Assembly: GCF_002161055.1 (NCBI RefSeq)
Contig: NZ_NFLT01000005.1
Coordinates: forward strand, 124,001-188,000
Direction: 5' to 3'
Length of the DNA: 64,000 nucleotides
DNA from: Tyzzerella sp. An114
Lineage (GTDB): Bacteria; Bacillota; Clostridia; Lachnospirales; Anaerotignaceae
Positions 9,237 through 17,182 of the stretch are shown piece after piece. Position 1 is the stretch's first letter, and every line of letters begins with the position of its first letter. Made by a program: the position numbers and the translations under genes. The notes below the pieces were generated by a model. It ran no database searches. It was not told where the DNA came from and worked only from the letters and a program-made list of their open reading frames with translations.

Positions 9237-11474
9237 ATGAAAAAAGTTATTGAAAAAAGAATAATTATATTTTTTTATATATTTTTTATAGTAATTATTA
9301 TGACTTGTTCTTTTGTATCTTTTTTTAAAGATATAAATAAATCAGAAGTTGTTAATACAAAAAATCAATTAAAAGAAATATCTGAACAAAGCAGTGTAGC
9401 TGTCAAAACAAAACTTAAAAATTCACTTGAATATATAAACGGTGTTTCAAATATTATTTTCAATGAAAATTATGAAGATAAATTTGTAATAGAAAATGTA
9501 TTAAATGAATTTTTAGATAAAAGTGATTTTGACAGTATATTTATAATTGATAGAAATGGAAATTTTATTTCAACAGATTATACTTTTTCAGATGAATTAA
9601 AAAATATATATAATCAGTATGAAGACGATATTTTTATAGTTAATATAGAAGGCAAAAATGCCCTTGTTTTTTCATCATCAAAAAAGTCACAAAATGATGA
9701 TGTTGTTTATGGTTTGTATACCATTGATGAGCTTGAAGAAATACTTTATATAACAAGTTTTTATGGTGAAGGATACACTCATATATTTAATTCTTCAGGC
9801 TCCATTATATTAAAATCACCTCATTATTCTTCAGAATATACAACGAATAATATAATTGAAATTTTTGATAATTCTACTATGAAAAAAGGTTATACTGTTG
9901 AAAATTTTAAAAATGATTTAAAAAAGGGTAATGGTGGTTTTATACATTATGTTTATGAAAATATAGATGAAAGATATGCTTATTATATGCCCGTAGGAAT
10001 TAGTGATTTTTATATAATTTCAATTGTTCCTTCAAGTGCCATTGCAAGATATGCAATAAATATTAAAAATGCAGGGGTTCTTTTGCTTGCCAGTATAATT
10101 TCAATATTCGCAATTACAGAACTTTTAGCATATTTTAATAGAAGTAACAGTAATAAAAAAATAATTATTGCTAATAAGCTTATGGAGGTTAATAAAGAAA
10201 GATATCTTCTTGCTGCTGATATATCTGAAAGTGCTGTTTTTGAATATATTATAAAAGATAGTACTGTTGTCTTTAAAAATATATGGTACAAAAAATATTT
10301 TGATACAGATGTCATTAAAAATATTTCACATCATATATATTCATCAAAATATATAAAAGAGAGTTTTAAAAATGATATTGTAATGTGTTTTAGAGATATA
10401 GATAATGGAAAAAAAGAAGCAGAGTGCGAAATGGCTGTCAATGTTGGTGATGAAAAATATGAGTGGTTTAAAATAAAAATGACATCAATATACGATGAAA
10501 ATGGAAATCCTATAAAAGCTGTTGGAACTGCTCATAATATTACATCTCTTAAAGAAACTGAAATAAAATATCTAAAAATGGGGCAATACAAAAATATAAT
10601 AATATCAAATGCAATATTTAGTTGCGAAATAAACGTAAGTCAAAATACTGTTAATAATATAAGATATAGAAATAGAATAATTTCAAATGATAACATTAGT
10701 CTCAGTGAACTTATACAATCTATTAATAGAAAGTATATTATTGACAATAAAAAATATAATTTTTTAGATGTGTTCAGCATTGAAAGTCTTAAAACTATGT
10801 ATAAAAATGGAAAAAAAGAAGTGAGTTTAAGATATAAGAGATATCATGAAGATAGCTATACATGGTCTGAAATATTTGTGTATGTTACAGAAAGTCTTGA
10901 AAATGGGGATATTGTTGGAATAATGTTTGTTTTAGATATAGACAATACTGTAAAGGAAGAAGAAAAACTTAAATATGATGCTGAAATTGATAGAATGACA
11001 CAGATTTATAATAAATCCACAACAGAATTTAAAATAAAAGACTGTATAAATGATAATATCAGCGGAATACTTTTTGTAATAGATATGGACGGATTTAAAA
11101 ATATAAATGATACCTATGGACATATGGCGGGAGATTATGTTTTAAAAGAATTTTCAAAAAAATTAAAATCTATTTTTAGAAGTAGTGATATTGTGGGTCG
11201 AATAGGTGGAGATGAGTTTTGTGTATTTGCCAAAAATATAAACAGTATAATTTTTGCAGAGAGAAAAGGCGATGAAATTCTTTCAATTTTTAAATCTGAA
11301 TATAAATATAATGGAAGTATACTTCCTGTTTCAGGGACAATAGGCATATCAATATTTCCTGAAAATGGAAATACATATAATGAGATATTTTCTAAAGCTG
11401 ATAAAGCTTTATATCATGCAAAACATCTTGGAAAAGCACAATATTCAATATATGATGAAGAAGATAGAAAATAA
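9237..11474 (+). CDS. Membrane sensor diguanylate cyclase (Cache-like, PAS, GGDEF)
   Basis: A 745-residue protein. One transmembrane helix (about 9-29), an extracytoplasmic sensor of Cache type (about 35-270), a second helix (about 277-298), one or two PAS-like regions (about 320-575) and a C-terminal GGDEF domain. The active site reads GGDEF at residues 657-661, and an inhibitory I-site RSSD lies at 648-651 with the expected 5-residue gap. It should therefore make cyclic-di-GMP and be feedback-inhibited by it. It stands alone between the pot terminator and the convergent tRNA-Pro. The ligand sensed outside is unknown. Confidence 0.88.
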   Translation: MKKVIEKRIIIFFYIFFIVIIMTCSFVSFFKDINKSEVVNTKNQLKEISEQSSVAVKTKLKNSLEYINGVSNIIFNENYEDKFVIENVLNEFLDKSDFDSIFIIDRNGNFISTDYTFSDELKNIYNQYEDDIFIVNIEGKNALVFSSSKKSQNDDVVYGLYTIDELEEILYITSFYGEGYTHIFNSSGSIILKSPHYSSEYTTNNIIEIFDNSTMKKGYTVENFKNDLKKGNGGFIHYVYENIDERYAYYMPVGISDFYIISIVPSSAIARYAINIKNAGVLLLASIISIFAITELLAYFNRSNSNKKIIIANKLMEVNKERYLLAADISESAVFEYIIKDSTVVFKNIWYKKYFDTDVIKNISHHIYSSKYIKESFKNDIVMCFRDIDNGKKEAECEMAVNVGDEKYEWFKIKMTSIYDENGNPIKAVGTAHNITSLKETEIKYLKMGQYKNIIISNAIFSCEINVSQNTVNNIRYRNRIISNDNISLSELIQSINRKYIIDNKKYNFLDVFSIESLKTMYKNGKKEVSLRYKRYHEDSYTWSEIFVYVTESLENGDIVGIMFVLDIDNTVKEEEKLKYDAEIDRMTQIYNKSTTEFKIKDCINDNISGILFVIDMDGFKNINDTYGHMAGDYVLKEFSKKLKSIFRSSDIVGRIGGDEFCVFAKNINSIIFAERKGDEILSIFKSEYKYNGSILPVSGTIGISIFPENGNTYNEIFSKADKALYHAKHLGKAQYSIYDEEDRK

Positions 11475-11494
11475 TAAATAAAAAATAAAAAAAA

Positions 11495-11569
11495 TCGGGG
11501 TGACAAGATTTGAACTTGCGACCTCATGACCCCCAGTCATGCGCGCTAACCAAACTGCGCCACACCCCG
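11495..11569 (-). tRNA. tRNA-Pro (anticodon GGG)
   Basis: Read on the minus strand, the 75-nt sequence folds as a cloverleaf. The acceptor stem is CGGGGTG/CACCCCG with discriminator A; the CCA is not encoded. The anticodon stem CATGA/TCATG encloses the 7-nt loop CTGGGGG, with anticodon GGG at 11532-11534 and G at position 37 as in proline tRNAs. The T arm contains GTTCAAATC. A T-rich tract follows on the minus strand and may end the transcript. Confidence 0.95.
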
Positions 11570-11619
11570 ACATAGTAGTAATATTATCTAACAAAATATA
11601 TTAAAAGTCAATGATTTTG

Positions 11620-11654
11620 AAAATGCTCTATAAATTTGTATTTATAGAGCATTT
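11620..11654. terminator. Intrinsic terminator downstream of lonB
   Basis: A stem with AAAATGCTCTATAAA against TTTATAGAGCATTTT, with T-runs usable on both strands. It lies between the lonB stop and the tRNA, both on the minus strand, and probably ends the lonB transcript. Confidence 0.75.
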
Positions 11655-11675
11655 TATTTTTAAAAAATATTTAAT

Positions 11676-13322
11676 TTATACTGCTTTATCGCTGTATATA
11701 TTAGGCATATTTGGTTCAAATACATATTTTGTAAGCTCAGATATATTTTTAACAGGATTTATATTAATATCAATTTTTTCAAGAGAACTTTGAAAATTAT
11801 CAAAGGGTATAAAAGCTGTTTTTGCTCCTGCTTCAAAACCGGCTTTTAATTTTTCAAAAACTCCACCAACAGGAAGTATATTTCCTTTTATTGAAATCTC
11901 TCCTGTAAATATCATGTCTGTTGGAATAGGAATGTTAAATACAGCCGAATAAAGACCACAATACATAGCTATACCAGCAGAAGGACCATCAGCAACAGTT
12001 CCACCTGTAAAATTAATGTGTATATTGTAGGCTTTTAAAGAAATCCCCGTGAAATTTTCAAAACAGGTTATAACATTTTCTATTGATGAGAGTATATTAC
12101 TTTTCTTTGAAATTGTGCCTGTATAATTTTTAATGGTTTCATTTTCTGCAATACCTGTTGTTATTAAAGAGCCTTCTCCATTACTTGAAATTTCAGCAGA
12201 TATTTCTATTCCTAAAACAGTACCATTTCCGTTATTTGTAACAGCAAGACCATTTACAATTCCTTTTTCAGATGTTTCTTTGATTTTATTTATTGTATTT
12301 TTTATTTTATGAGAGGTTTCTGCTATCCATTCAATATCTTTTGATGATACATAACTTCTTCTTTCTATCTCTGCTATTGATACAGCATTTTCAACTATAT
12401 TAACAGCCTCTCTGCCATTTGTTGCATAATCTGCTATAAGTTTTTCTGTGTCTTTTTCAAATTTATATCCTGTTTTTTTGAAAGCGTCAGAAACTATAAT
12501 TTCTATATTATTATGGTCAAGGCTTTTAAAAAATATTTCTGTACAGCGAGAGCGTAAAGCGGGGGGAATTTCTTCTGGTTTTCTTGTTGTTGCACCAACT
12601 AATCTAAAATCTGCCGGCATACCATTTTTAAAAATATCATGTATAAATCTTGGTATAGCTTTGTTTTCTTCACTGTAATAGGAACTTGAAAAGAATACTT
12701 TTCTGTCCTCAAGAACTTTTAAAAGTTTATTCATCTGTACAGGGTGTAATTCTCCAATTTCATCTATAAAAAGTATACCCCCATGGGCTTTTGTTACAGC
12801 TCCTTCTTTTGGCTGTGGAATTCCTGCATTTCCATAAATTCCTGCACCTTGATATATAGGGTCATGAACAGAACCTATTAAAGGGTCTGCTATGCTTCTC
12901 TCATCAAAACGAAGGGTTGTTGCATCTATTTCAACAAATTTTGAAAATTTTCCAAAGGGTGATGAATACATTAATTTTGCTTCTTCAAGTATAAGTCTTG
13001 CAGCAGCTGTTTTTCCTACACCGGGAGGACCGTATATTATTACATGTCTCGGATTTTTACTGCAAAGAGCACTTCTTAAAGCCTTAATGCCGTCATCTTG
13101 ACCTTTTATATCATCAAGACTTTTTGGTCTTGTTTTTTCTGATAAAGGTTCTGTAAGTTTTATACTTTTGAGTTTTAAAAGCTTTTCTTCTCTGTCTCTA
13201 AAATCACTGTTAAATATTGCTTTACTGTTGTTTGAAAAACGTATATTCTGAAAAAAATACATTCCAGCTATAAATGTAAATATAAGCTGTGATGATATAA
13301 GTATTGCTGATATTATTTCCAA
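11676..13322 (-). CDS. lonB: Lon-type ATP-dependent protease LonB
   Basis: A 548-residue membrane-anchored Lon-like protease. A single N-terminal transmembrane segment (about residues 5-25) is followed by the stretch LTEPLSEKTRPKSLDDIKGQ, which closely follows the LonB of Bacillus. The AAA+ module has Walker A GPPGVGKT (98-105) and Walker B ILFIDEIGEL. The C-terminal protease domain has the catalytic Ser in GPSAGIAM and Lys in GGVFEKLKAG. In Bacillus LonB is a forespore protein; that role here is inferred. The large N-terminal substrate domain of LonA is absent. It is separated from the pepP gene by a terminator. Confidence 0.92.
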   Translation of the reverse strand: MEIISAILISSQLIFTFIAGMYFFQNIRFSNNSKAIFNSDFRDREEKLLKLKSIKLTEPLSEKTRPKSLDDIKGQDDGIKALRSALCSKNPRHVIIYGPPGVGKTAAARLILEEAKLMYSSPFGKFSKFVEIDATTLRFDERSIADPLIGSVHDPIYQGAGIYGNAGIPQPKEGAVTKAHGGILFIDEIGELHPVQMNKLLKVLEDRKVFFSSSYYSEENKAIPRFIHDIFKNGMPADFRLVGATTRKPEEIPPALRSRCTEIFFKSLDHNNIEIIVSDAFKKTGYKFEKDTEKLIADYATNGREAVNIVENAVSIAEIERRSYVSSKDIEWIAETSHKIKNTINKIKETSEKGIVNGLAVTNNGNGTVLGIEISAEISSNGEGSLITTGIAENETIKNYTGTISKKSNILSSIENVITCFENFTGISLKAYNIHINFTGGTVADGPSAGIAMYCGLYSAVFNIPIPTDMIFTGEISIKGNILPVGGVFEKLKAGFEAGAKTAFIPFDNFQSSLEKIDININPVKNISELTKYVFEPNMPNIYSDKAV

Positions 13323-13377
13323 TATATAACACTCCTTTCAGTATAGGAGTATAGACAGTTTAAATATATTTATACAT

Positions 13378-13405
13378 AAAAAATGCCTTTCCATATTGGA
13401 AAGGC
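13378..13405 (-). terminator. Intrinsic terminator of the queH-pepP transcript
   Basis: On the minus strand GCCTTTCC, a short loop and GGAAAGGC are followed by ATTTTTT, directly after the peptidase stop codon. Confidence 0.85.
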
Positions 13406-14473
13406 TTATTTTATAATTTGAAGTTCTTTTGTATAGCTGTTTAATATTTCGCAGCCATCATCTGTTACAAGAACAAGGTCTTCTATTCTAACTCCAAAAC
13501 GGTCTGGAATATATATTCCTGGTTCTATTGAAAATATCATACCTGTTTTTGCACAAAACTCTGATTGACTACTTACATCAGGTAATTCATGACATTCAAG
13601 ACCTATATTGTGTCCTGTTCTATGAGTGAAATATTTTCCATATCCTCTGTCTTCAATGTAACTTCTTGCAGCTTTATCAATATCTTTGAGAGGAACACCG
13701 TTTTTTACTTTTTCTATGGCTTTTATATTTGCTGTTTTTACAGTCTCATAAACATATTCTTGTTCTTTTGTTATTTCTTTTAAAAATACTGTTCTTGTCA
13801 TATCACACCAGTATTTATTTATAGGTAAAAATATATCAAAAAGAACACTGTCACCTTTAGATAAAGTTATATTTTTTGAACCATGATGAGGGTTTGCACA
13901 GTTTTTCCCAAAAGCTACAAGTTGAGTTCCTCCCCTTGAAGCTCCTCTTTTCATATAGCCGTTGTTTATAATATTTGCTAACTCTTTTTCTGTGACACCG
14001 TCTTTTATAGCTTCAATACCTTCTTTTATAACTTCATCATTTATTTTTGATGAATGACGCATTTTTTCTATTTCATCAGTGTCTTTTATCATTCTTGCTA
14101 TATCAACAGGCATAGAACCGTTTACAGGAAAAATATCTTTTCTTAATTCCATTATACCTATAAGGAATTTTGAAGGTAAATTTTTGTCAATTCCAACTGC
14201 TCCTGATGATAATGTGTAAGCTAAATCAGCCACAGGATTTTCACCATCTTTATGAACAAAATTCTTTATTGATACAGTATCAATTCCAAATATTGCATTT
14301 GAAAAAAGTTCTATTCTTCCATCAGTGTTTATGTAAAGAGCTATTAAACGTTCTCCCGGTTCTGCCCATATTCCTGTAAGATAGTATATTGAATGTTTAG
14401 AATATACTATTATCTGTTTTAAATTGGAGTTTTCCATATTTTCAATAACTTTTTTAATTCTGTCAGGCTTCAT
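13406..14473 (-). CDS. M24 family aminopeptidase / Xaa-Pro peptidase
   Basis: A 355-residue metallopeptidase of the aminopeptidase P/prolidase type. An N-terminal creatinase-like domain (about 1-125) precedes the pita-bread catalytic domain. All five metal ligands are visible: Asp in VLFDIF, Asp in CDMTRT, His in TGHNIG, Glu in SIEPGIY and Glu in RIEDLV. The frame extends upstream to 14548, but the ATG at 14473 has a GAGGTG site 6 nt before it and matches the family length. It overlaps the end of queH by 11 nt, so the pair is co-transcribed. It should remove N-terminal residues preceding proline from peptides. Confidence 0.88.
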   Translation of the reverse strand: MKPDRIKKVIENMENSNLKQIIVYSKHSIYYLTGIWAEPGERLIALYINTDGRIELFSNAIFGIDTVSIKNFVHKDGENPVADLAYTLSSGAVGIDKNLPSKFLIGIMELRKDIFPVNGSMPVDIARMIKDTDEIEKMRHSSKINDEVIKEGIEAIKDGVTEKELANIINNGYMKRGASRGGTQLVAFGKNCANPHHGSKNITLSKGDSVLFDIFLPINKYWCDMTRTVFLKEITKEQEYVYETVKTANIKAIEKVKNGVPLKDIDKAARSYIEDRGYGKYFTHRTGHNIGLECHELPDVSSQSEFCAKTGMIFSIEPGIYIPDRFGVRIEDLVLVTDDGCEILNSYTKELQIIK

Positions 14474-15110
14474 TTTTTTCACCTCGTCTTTTTTCTGTTT
14501 CGGTTTTTGAAAATACACAACCACAGTAATCTTGTCTGTAAAGACCATAAATTTCTGAAAGCTCTATGGAACGGCGATAACCATTTTTCTTTTTAAAATC
14601 TGAATAAAGGTATTTTATTCCCTTTTCTTCAGCTATCTTTTTTCCTATCTCGTTCATTTTTTCAGCGTTTTTATAAGGGCTTATTGTTAGTGTTGTTGTG
14701 AAATAGTCAAAACCGTTTTTTAATGCATAATCTGCTGTTTCTCTAAGACGCATTTCATAACATTTAAAACAACGCTCTCCCCCTTCAGGTATGTTTTCCA
14801 TACCTTTTGCCATAGCATAAAAATTATCTGTATCATAAACACCTTCAATGAAATTTACAGGATATTTTGTTTTAAGCTCTGATATAAGTTTTTGTTGCTC
14901 TTTTACACGATAATTATATTCTTCAGCCGGATATATATTGGGATTATAGTAAAATACTGTTATTTGAAAAAATTGTGAGAGATATTCCAAAACATAACTG
15001 CTACATGGAGCACAACAACTGTGTAAAAAAAGTTTTGGAATAGTGCCTTGTTTTTCTATTTCTTTAAGTGTTTTTTCCAGTTCTTTTTGATAATTTATTT
15101 TAACATTCAT
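14463..15110 (-). CDS. queH: Epoxyqueuosine reductase QueH
   Basis: A 215-residue protein of the QueH (formerly DUF208) family. The cysteine sets expected for its metal centres are present: SCCAPCSS (Cys32, 33, 36), GGERCFKCYE and QDYCGCVF. QueH carries out the last step of queuosine synthesis, reducing epoxyqueuosine in tRNA, and replaces the unrelated QueG in many anaerobes. No other queuosine gene is in the window. It is 11 nt downstream of plsC and overlaps the M24 peptidase gene. Confidence 0.9.
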   Translation of the reverse strand: MNVKINYQKELEKTLKEIEKQGTIPKLFLHSCCAPCSSYVLEYLSQFFQITVFYYNPNIYPAEEYNYRVKEQQKLISELKTKYPVNFIEGVYDTDNFYAMAKGMENIPEGGERCFKCYEMRLRETADYALKNGFDYFTTTLTISPYKNAEKMNEIGKKIAEEKGIKYLYSDFKKKNGYRRSIELSEIYGLYRQDYCGCVFSKTETEKRRGEKNEA

Positions 15111-15121
15111 ATTATCACCGT

Positions 15122-15847
15122 TTATTGTTTTGATTTTATAGGTTCTTCTATTATTGAGCGAACTTTTTCGGGAAGCTTTGAAAGTTCATCTTTTGAAAGG
15201 TCTGCTGTAAAAATAGGGTCATGGATATAAACATTAACATCAGCCGGTTTTATTATATAATTGTTTCCTTCCATAATTTTATATGAACCGTCTATTGTTA
15301 CAGGTACAACAGTGACTTTAGGTTTTGTTGCTAGTTTGAAACTTCCAGCTTTAAATTCTCCCATTTTATCACACTTACTTCTTGTGCCTTCAGGGAAAAC
15401 AACCATTGAGTAACCTTTTTTGAGAAGAGCTATTCCGTCGACTATTGTTTTTGCTGCTTTTTTAATATCTTTTCTATCCATAAAAACACAGTGTATATTT
15501 CTCATCCAATGGCTTAAAAGAGGAATATTTTCCATCTCGTTTTTTGCTACAAAACCAGCATTTTTATTTATCATGCCAAGAAATATTGCTATGTCAAAAT
15601 CACTTTGATGATTGCTTATGAATAGAACATTTCTGTCTTGTGGAATTTTTTCATTCCCATAAACTGTTATATGAGCACCACTGTCTTTTATTCTTTTTAA
15701 TGCCCATTCATTTGTTACTTTGTATGAAAATTCGTCAAAGGCTTCTTGACCTTCATTTTTAAGTATTTTGTCAGCTTTTTTAAGCTGTGGTGTTTTTAGT
15801 ATAAGAGTTATGACAAATTTTGCATACCATATAATACTATGAAACAT
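15122..15847 (-). CDS. plsC: 1-acyl-sn-glycerol-3-phosphate acyltransferase PlsC
   Basis: A 241-residue membrane-associated acyltransferase that makes phosphatidic acid. It has an N-terminal hydrophobic segment, the catalytic HX4D motif in NHQSDFD and the substrate motif FPEGTRS. The frame is open back to 15880, but the extra codons translate an AAAGGAGG ribosome binding site, so the ATG at 15847 is preferred. It begins the plsC-queH-pepP transcript. Confidence 0.9.
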   Translation of the reverse strand: MFHSIIWYAKFVITLILKTPQLKKADKILKNEGQEAFDEFSYKVTNEWALKRIKDSGAHITVYGNEKIPQDRNVLFISNHQSDFDIAIFLGMINKNAGFVAKNEMENIPLLSHWMRNIHCVFMDRKDIKKAAKTIVDGIALLKKGYSMVVFPEGTRSKCDKMGEFKAGSFKLATKPKVTVVPVTIDGSYKIMEGNNYIIKPADVNVYIHDPIFTADLSKDELSKLPEKVRSIIEEPIKSKQ

Positions 15848-15948
15848 TAAAAAACCTCCTTTTGATAATGATTTTATCATTTTAAAATTTTTTTGGCAAC
15901 TTTGTTCTTTTATGGTAAACTTATAATGAAAAGTTTTAAAATAACCTT

Positions 15949-16020
15949 AAAGCTATATACGGTTAAATTATAAATTTGATTGATTTTATGAACATATAAT
16001 ATACTTTGGAATATAGCTTT
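15949..16020. promoter_or_regulatory. Perfect 10-bp inverted arms upstream of metA
   Basis: AAAGCTATAT at 15949-15958 and ATATAGCTTT at 16011-16020 face each other across 52 nt. The second arm lies in the likely -35 region of a TATAAT at 16037-16042. This could be a pair of operator half-sites or an RNA stem. No S-box or T-box core is visible. Confidence 0.35.
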
Positions 16021-16073
16021 TAAAAAATTTTTATGATATAATAATTATTTATTAAATATGAGGAGTGATTTGA

Positions 16074-16994
16074 TTGCCTATTAAAATAGCTGACGGACTT
16101 CCTGCACAAAAGGTTCTTGAAAATGAGCATATATTTGTTATGACTGAATATAGAGCCCTTCATCAGGATATACGTCCCCTTAAGATAATTATACTTAATC
16201 TTATGCCAACAAAAATTGCCACAGAAACACAGATTTTGAGATGTCTTTCAAATACACCTTTACAGATAGAGGTTGAACTTTTACAGACAAGTACATACAC
16301 TTCAAAAAATACACCACAAGAACATCTTATAGATTTTTATAAAACTTTTGATGAAATAAAAGACCAAAAATATGACGGCATGATTATAACAGGAGCACCT
16401 GTTGAGAATATGGAGTTTGAAGAGGTTGAATACTGGGACGAGATTTGTGAGATTTTTGAATGGTCAAAAACTCATGTTCATTCTACATTCCATATATGTT
16501 GGGGTGCACAGGCGGGACTCTATTATCATTATGGAATACCAAAATATCAGCTTCCTGAAAAGATATTTGGAGTTTTTGAACATAAACTTTTAAATAGAAA
16601 ATCAAGACTTTTTAGAGGATATGATGATACATTCTATGCACCACACTCAAGACATACTGAGGTTAAAGCTGAGGATATTGAAAAAGTTCCTGAACTTAAA
16701 ATTATGGCTGTTTCAGATAAAGCGGGAGTTTATGTTGTTGGAAATGAAAGTGGAAGTCAGTTCTTTGTTACAGGTCATTCAGAGTATGATGTAGATACTC
16801 TTGCAACAGAGTATTACAGAGACCTTAATGCTGGAAAAAATCCTAATATACCTGAAAATTATTTTGAGGATGATAATCCGGAAAATGAGCCTGTATTAAA
16901 ATGGCGTTCCCATGGCCAGCTTTTATATACAAACTGGCTTAACTATTTTGTTTACCAGACAACACCTTTTGATATAAAGAAGGTTAATGAATAA
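16074..16994 (+). CDS. metA: Homoserine O-acetyltransferase MetA
   Basis: A 306-residue MetA-family enzyme that activates homoserine for methionine synthesis. The N-terminal MPIKI and [13 protein letters not shown] blocks are typical. The catalytic Cys is residue 142 ([11 protein letters not shown]) and the His/Glu partners lie in VTGHSEYD. Residue 111 is Glu (APVEN). In this family Glu at 111 selects acetyl-CoA, whereas Gly at that position in the E. coli enzyme selects succinyl-CoA, so I call the acetyl form. The start is TTG at 16074 after GAGGAG. It is a single gene closed by a terminator. Confidence 0.93.
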   Translation: MPIKIADGLPAQKVLENEHIFVMTEYRALHQDIRPLKIIILNLMPTKIATETQILRCLSNTPLQIEVELLQTSTYTSKNTPQEHLIDFYKTFDEIKDQKYDGMIITGAPVENMEFEEVEYWDEICEIFEWSKTHVHSTFHICWGAQAGLYYHYGIPKYQLPEKIFGVFEHKLLNRKSRLFRGYDDTFYAPHSRHTEVKAEDIEKVPELKIMAVSDKAGVYVVGNESGSQFFVTGHSEYDVDTLATEYYRDLNAGKNPNIPENYFEDDNPENEPVLKWRSHGQLLYTNWLNYFVYQTTPFDIKKVNE

Positions 16995-17000
16995 ATCTAT

Positions 17001-17039
17001 AAAAATCTGTCGTAAACATGTGTAACGACAGATTTTTTA
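17001..17039 (+). terminator. Intrinsic terminator of metA
   Basis: AAAATCTGTCGT pairs with ACGACAGATTTT across an 11-nt loop and runs into a T-tract. Confidence 0.9.
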
Positions 17040-17128
17040 TGTAACGAATTGTGTTCTGTGTGAATAATGACGATTTATGTAATCAAATGTAGTTTAATCT
17101 TGTTACATAATATTTTTTAATGTATAAT
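17037..17128 (+). promoter_or_regulatory. lon promoter with three TTATGTAA sites
   Basis: The promoter is TTGTTA at 17100-17105 and TATAAT at 17123-17128 with a 17-bp spacer. The octamer TTATGTAA occurs at 17037-17044 and 17075-17082 on the plus strand and at 17103-17110 inverted, the last overlapping the -35. The outer pair extends to 9 matching bases (TTATGTAAC/GTTACATAA). This looks like an operator array; it is neither CIRCE nor a CtsR box. Confidence 0.55.
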
Positions 17129-17182
17129 GACTTTACGTCTAAATATGGATTTTATAAAATAGATTTTAAAGAGGTGAATTTA

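Noticed and set aside
15881-16073. SAM riboswitch (S-box) or Met T-box before metA
   Set aside because: No conserved S-box helices, T-box sequence or terminator/antiterminator pair is visible.
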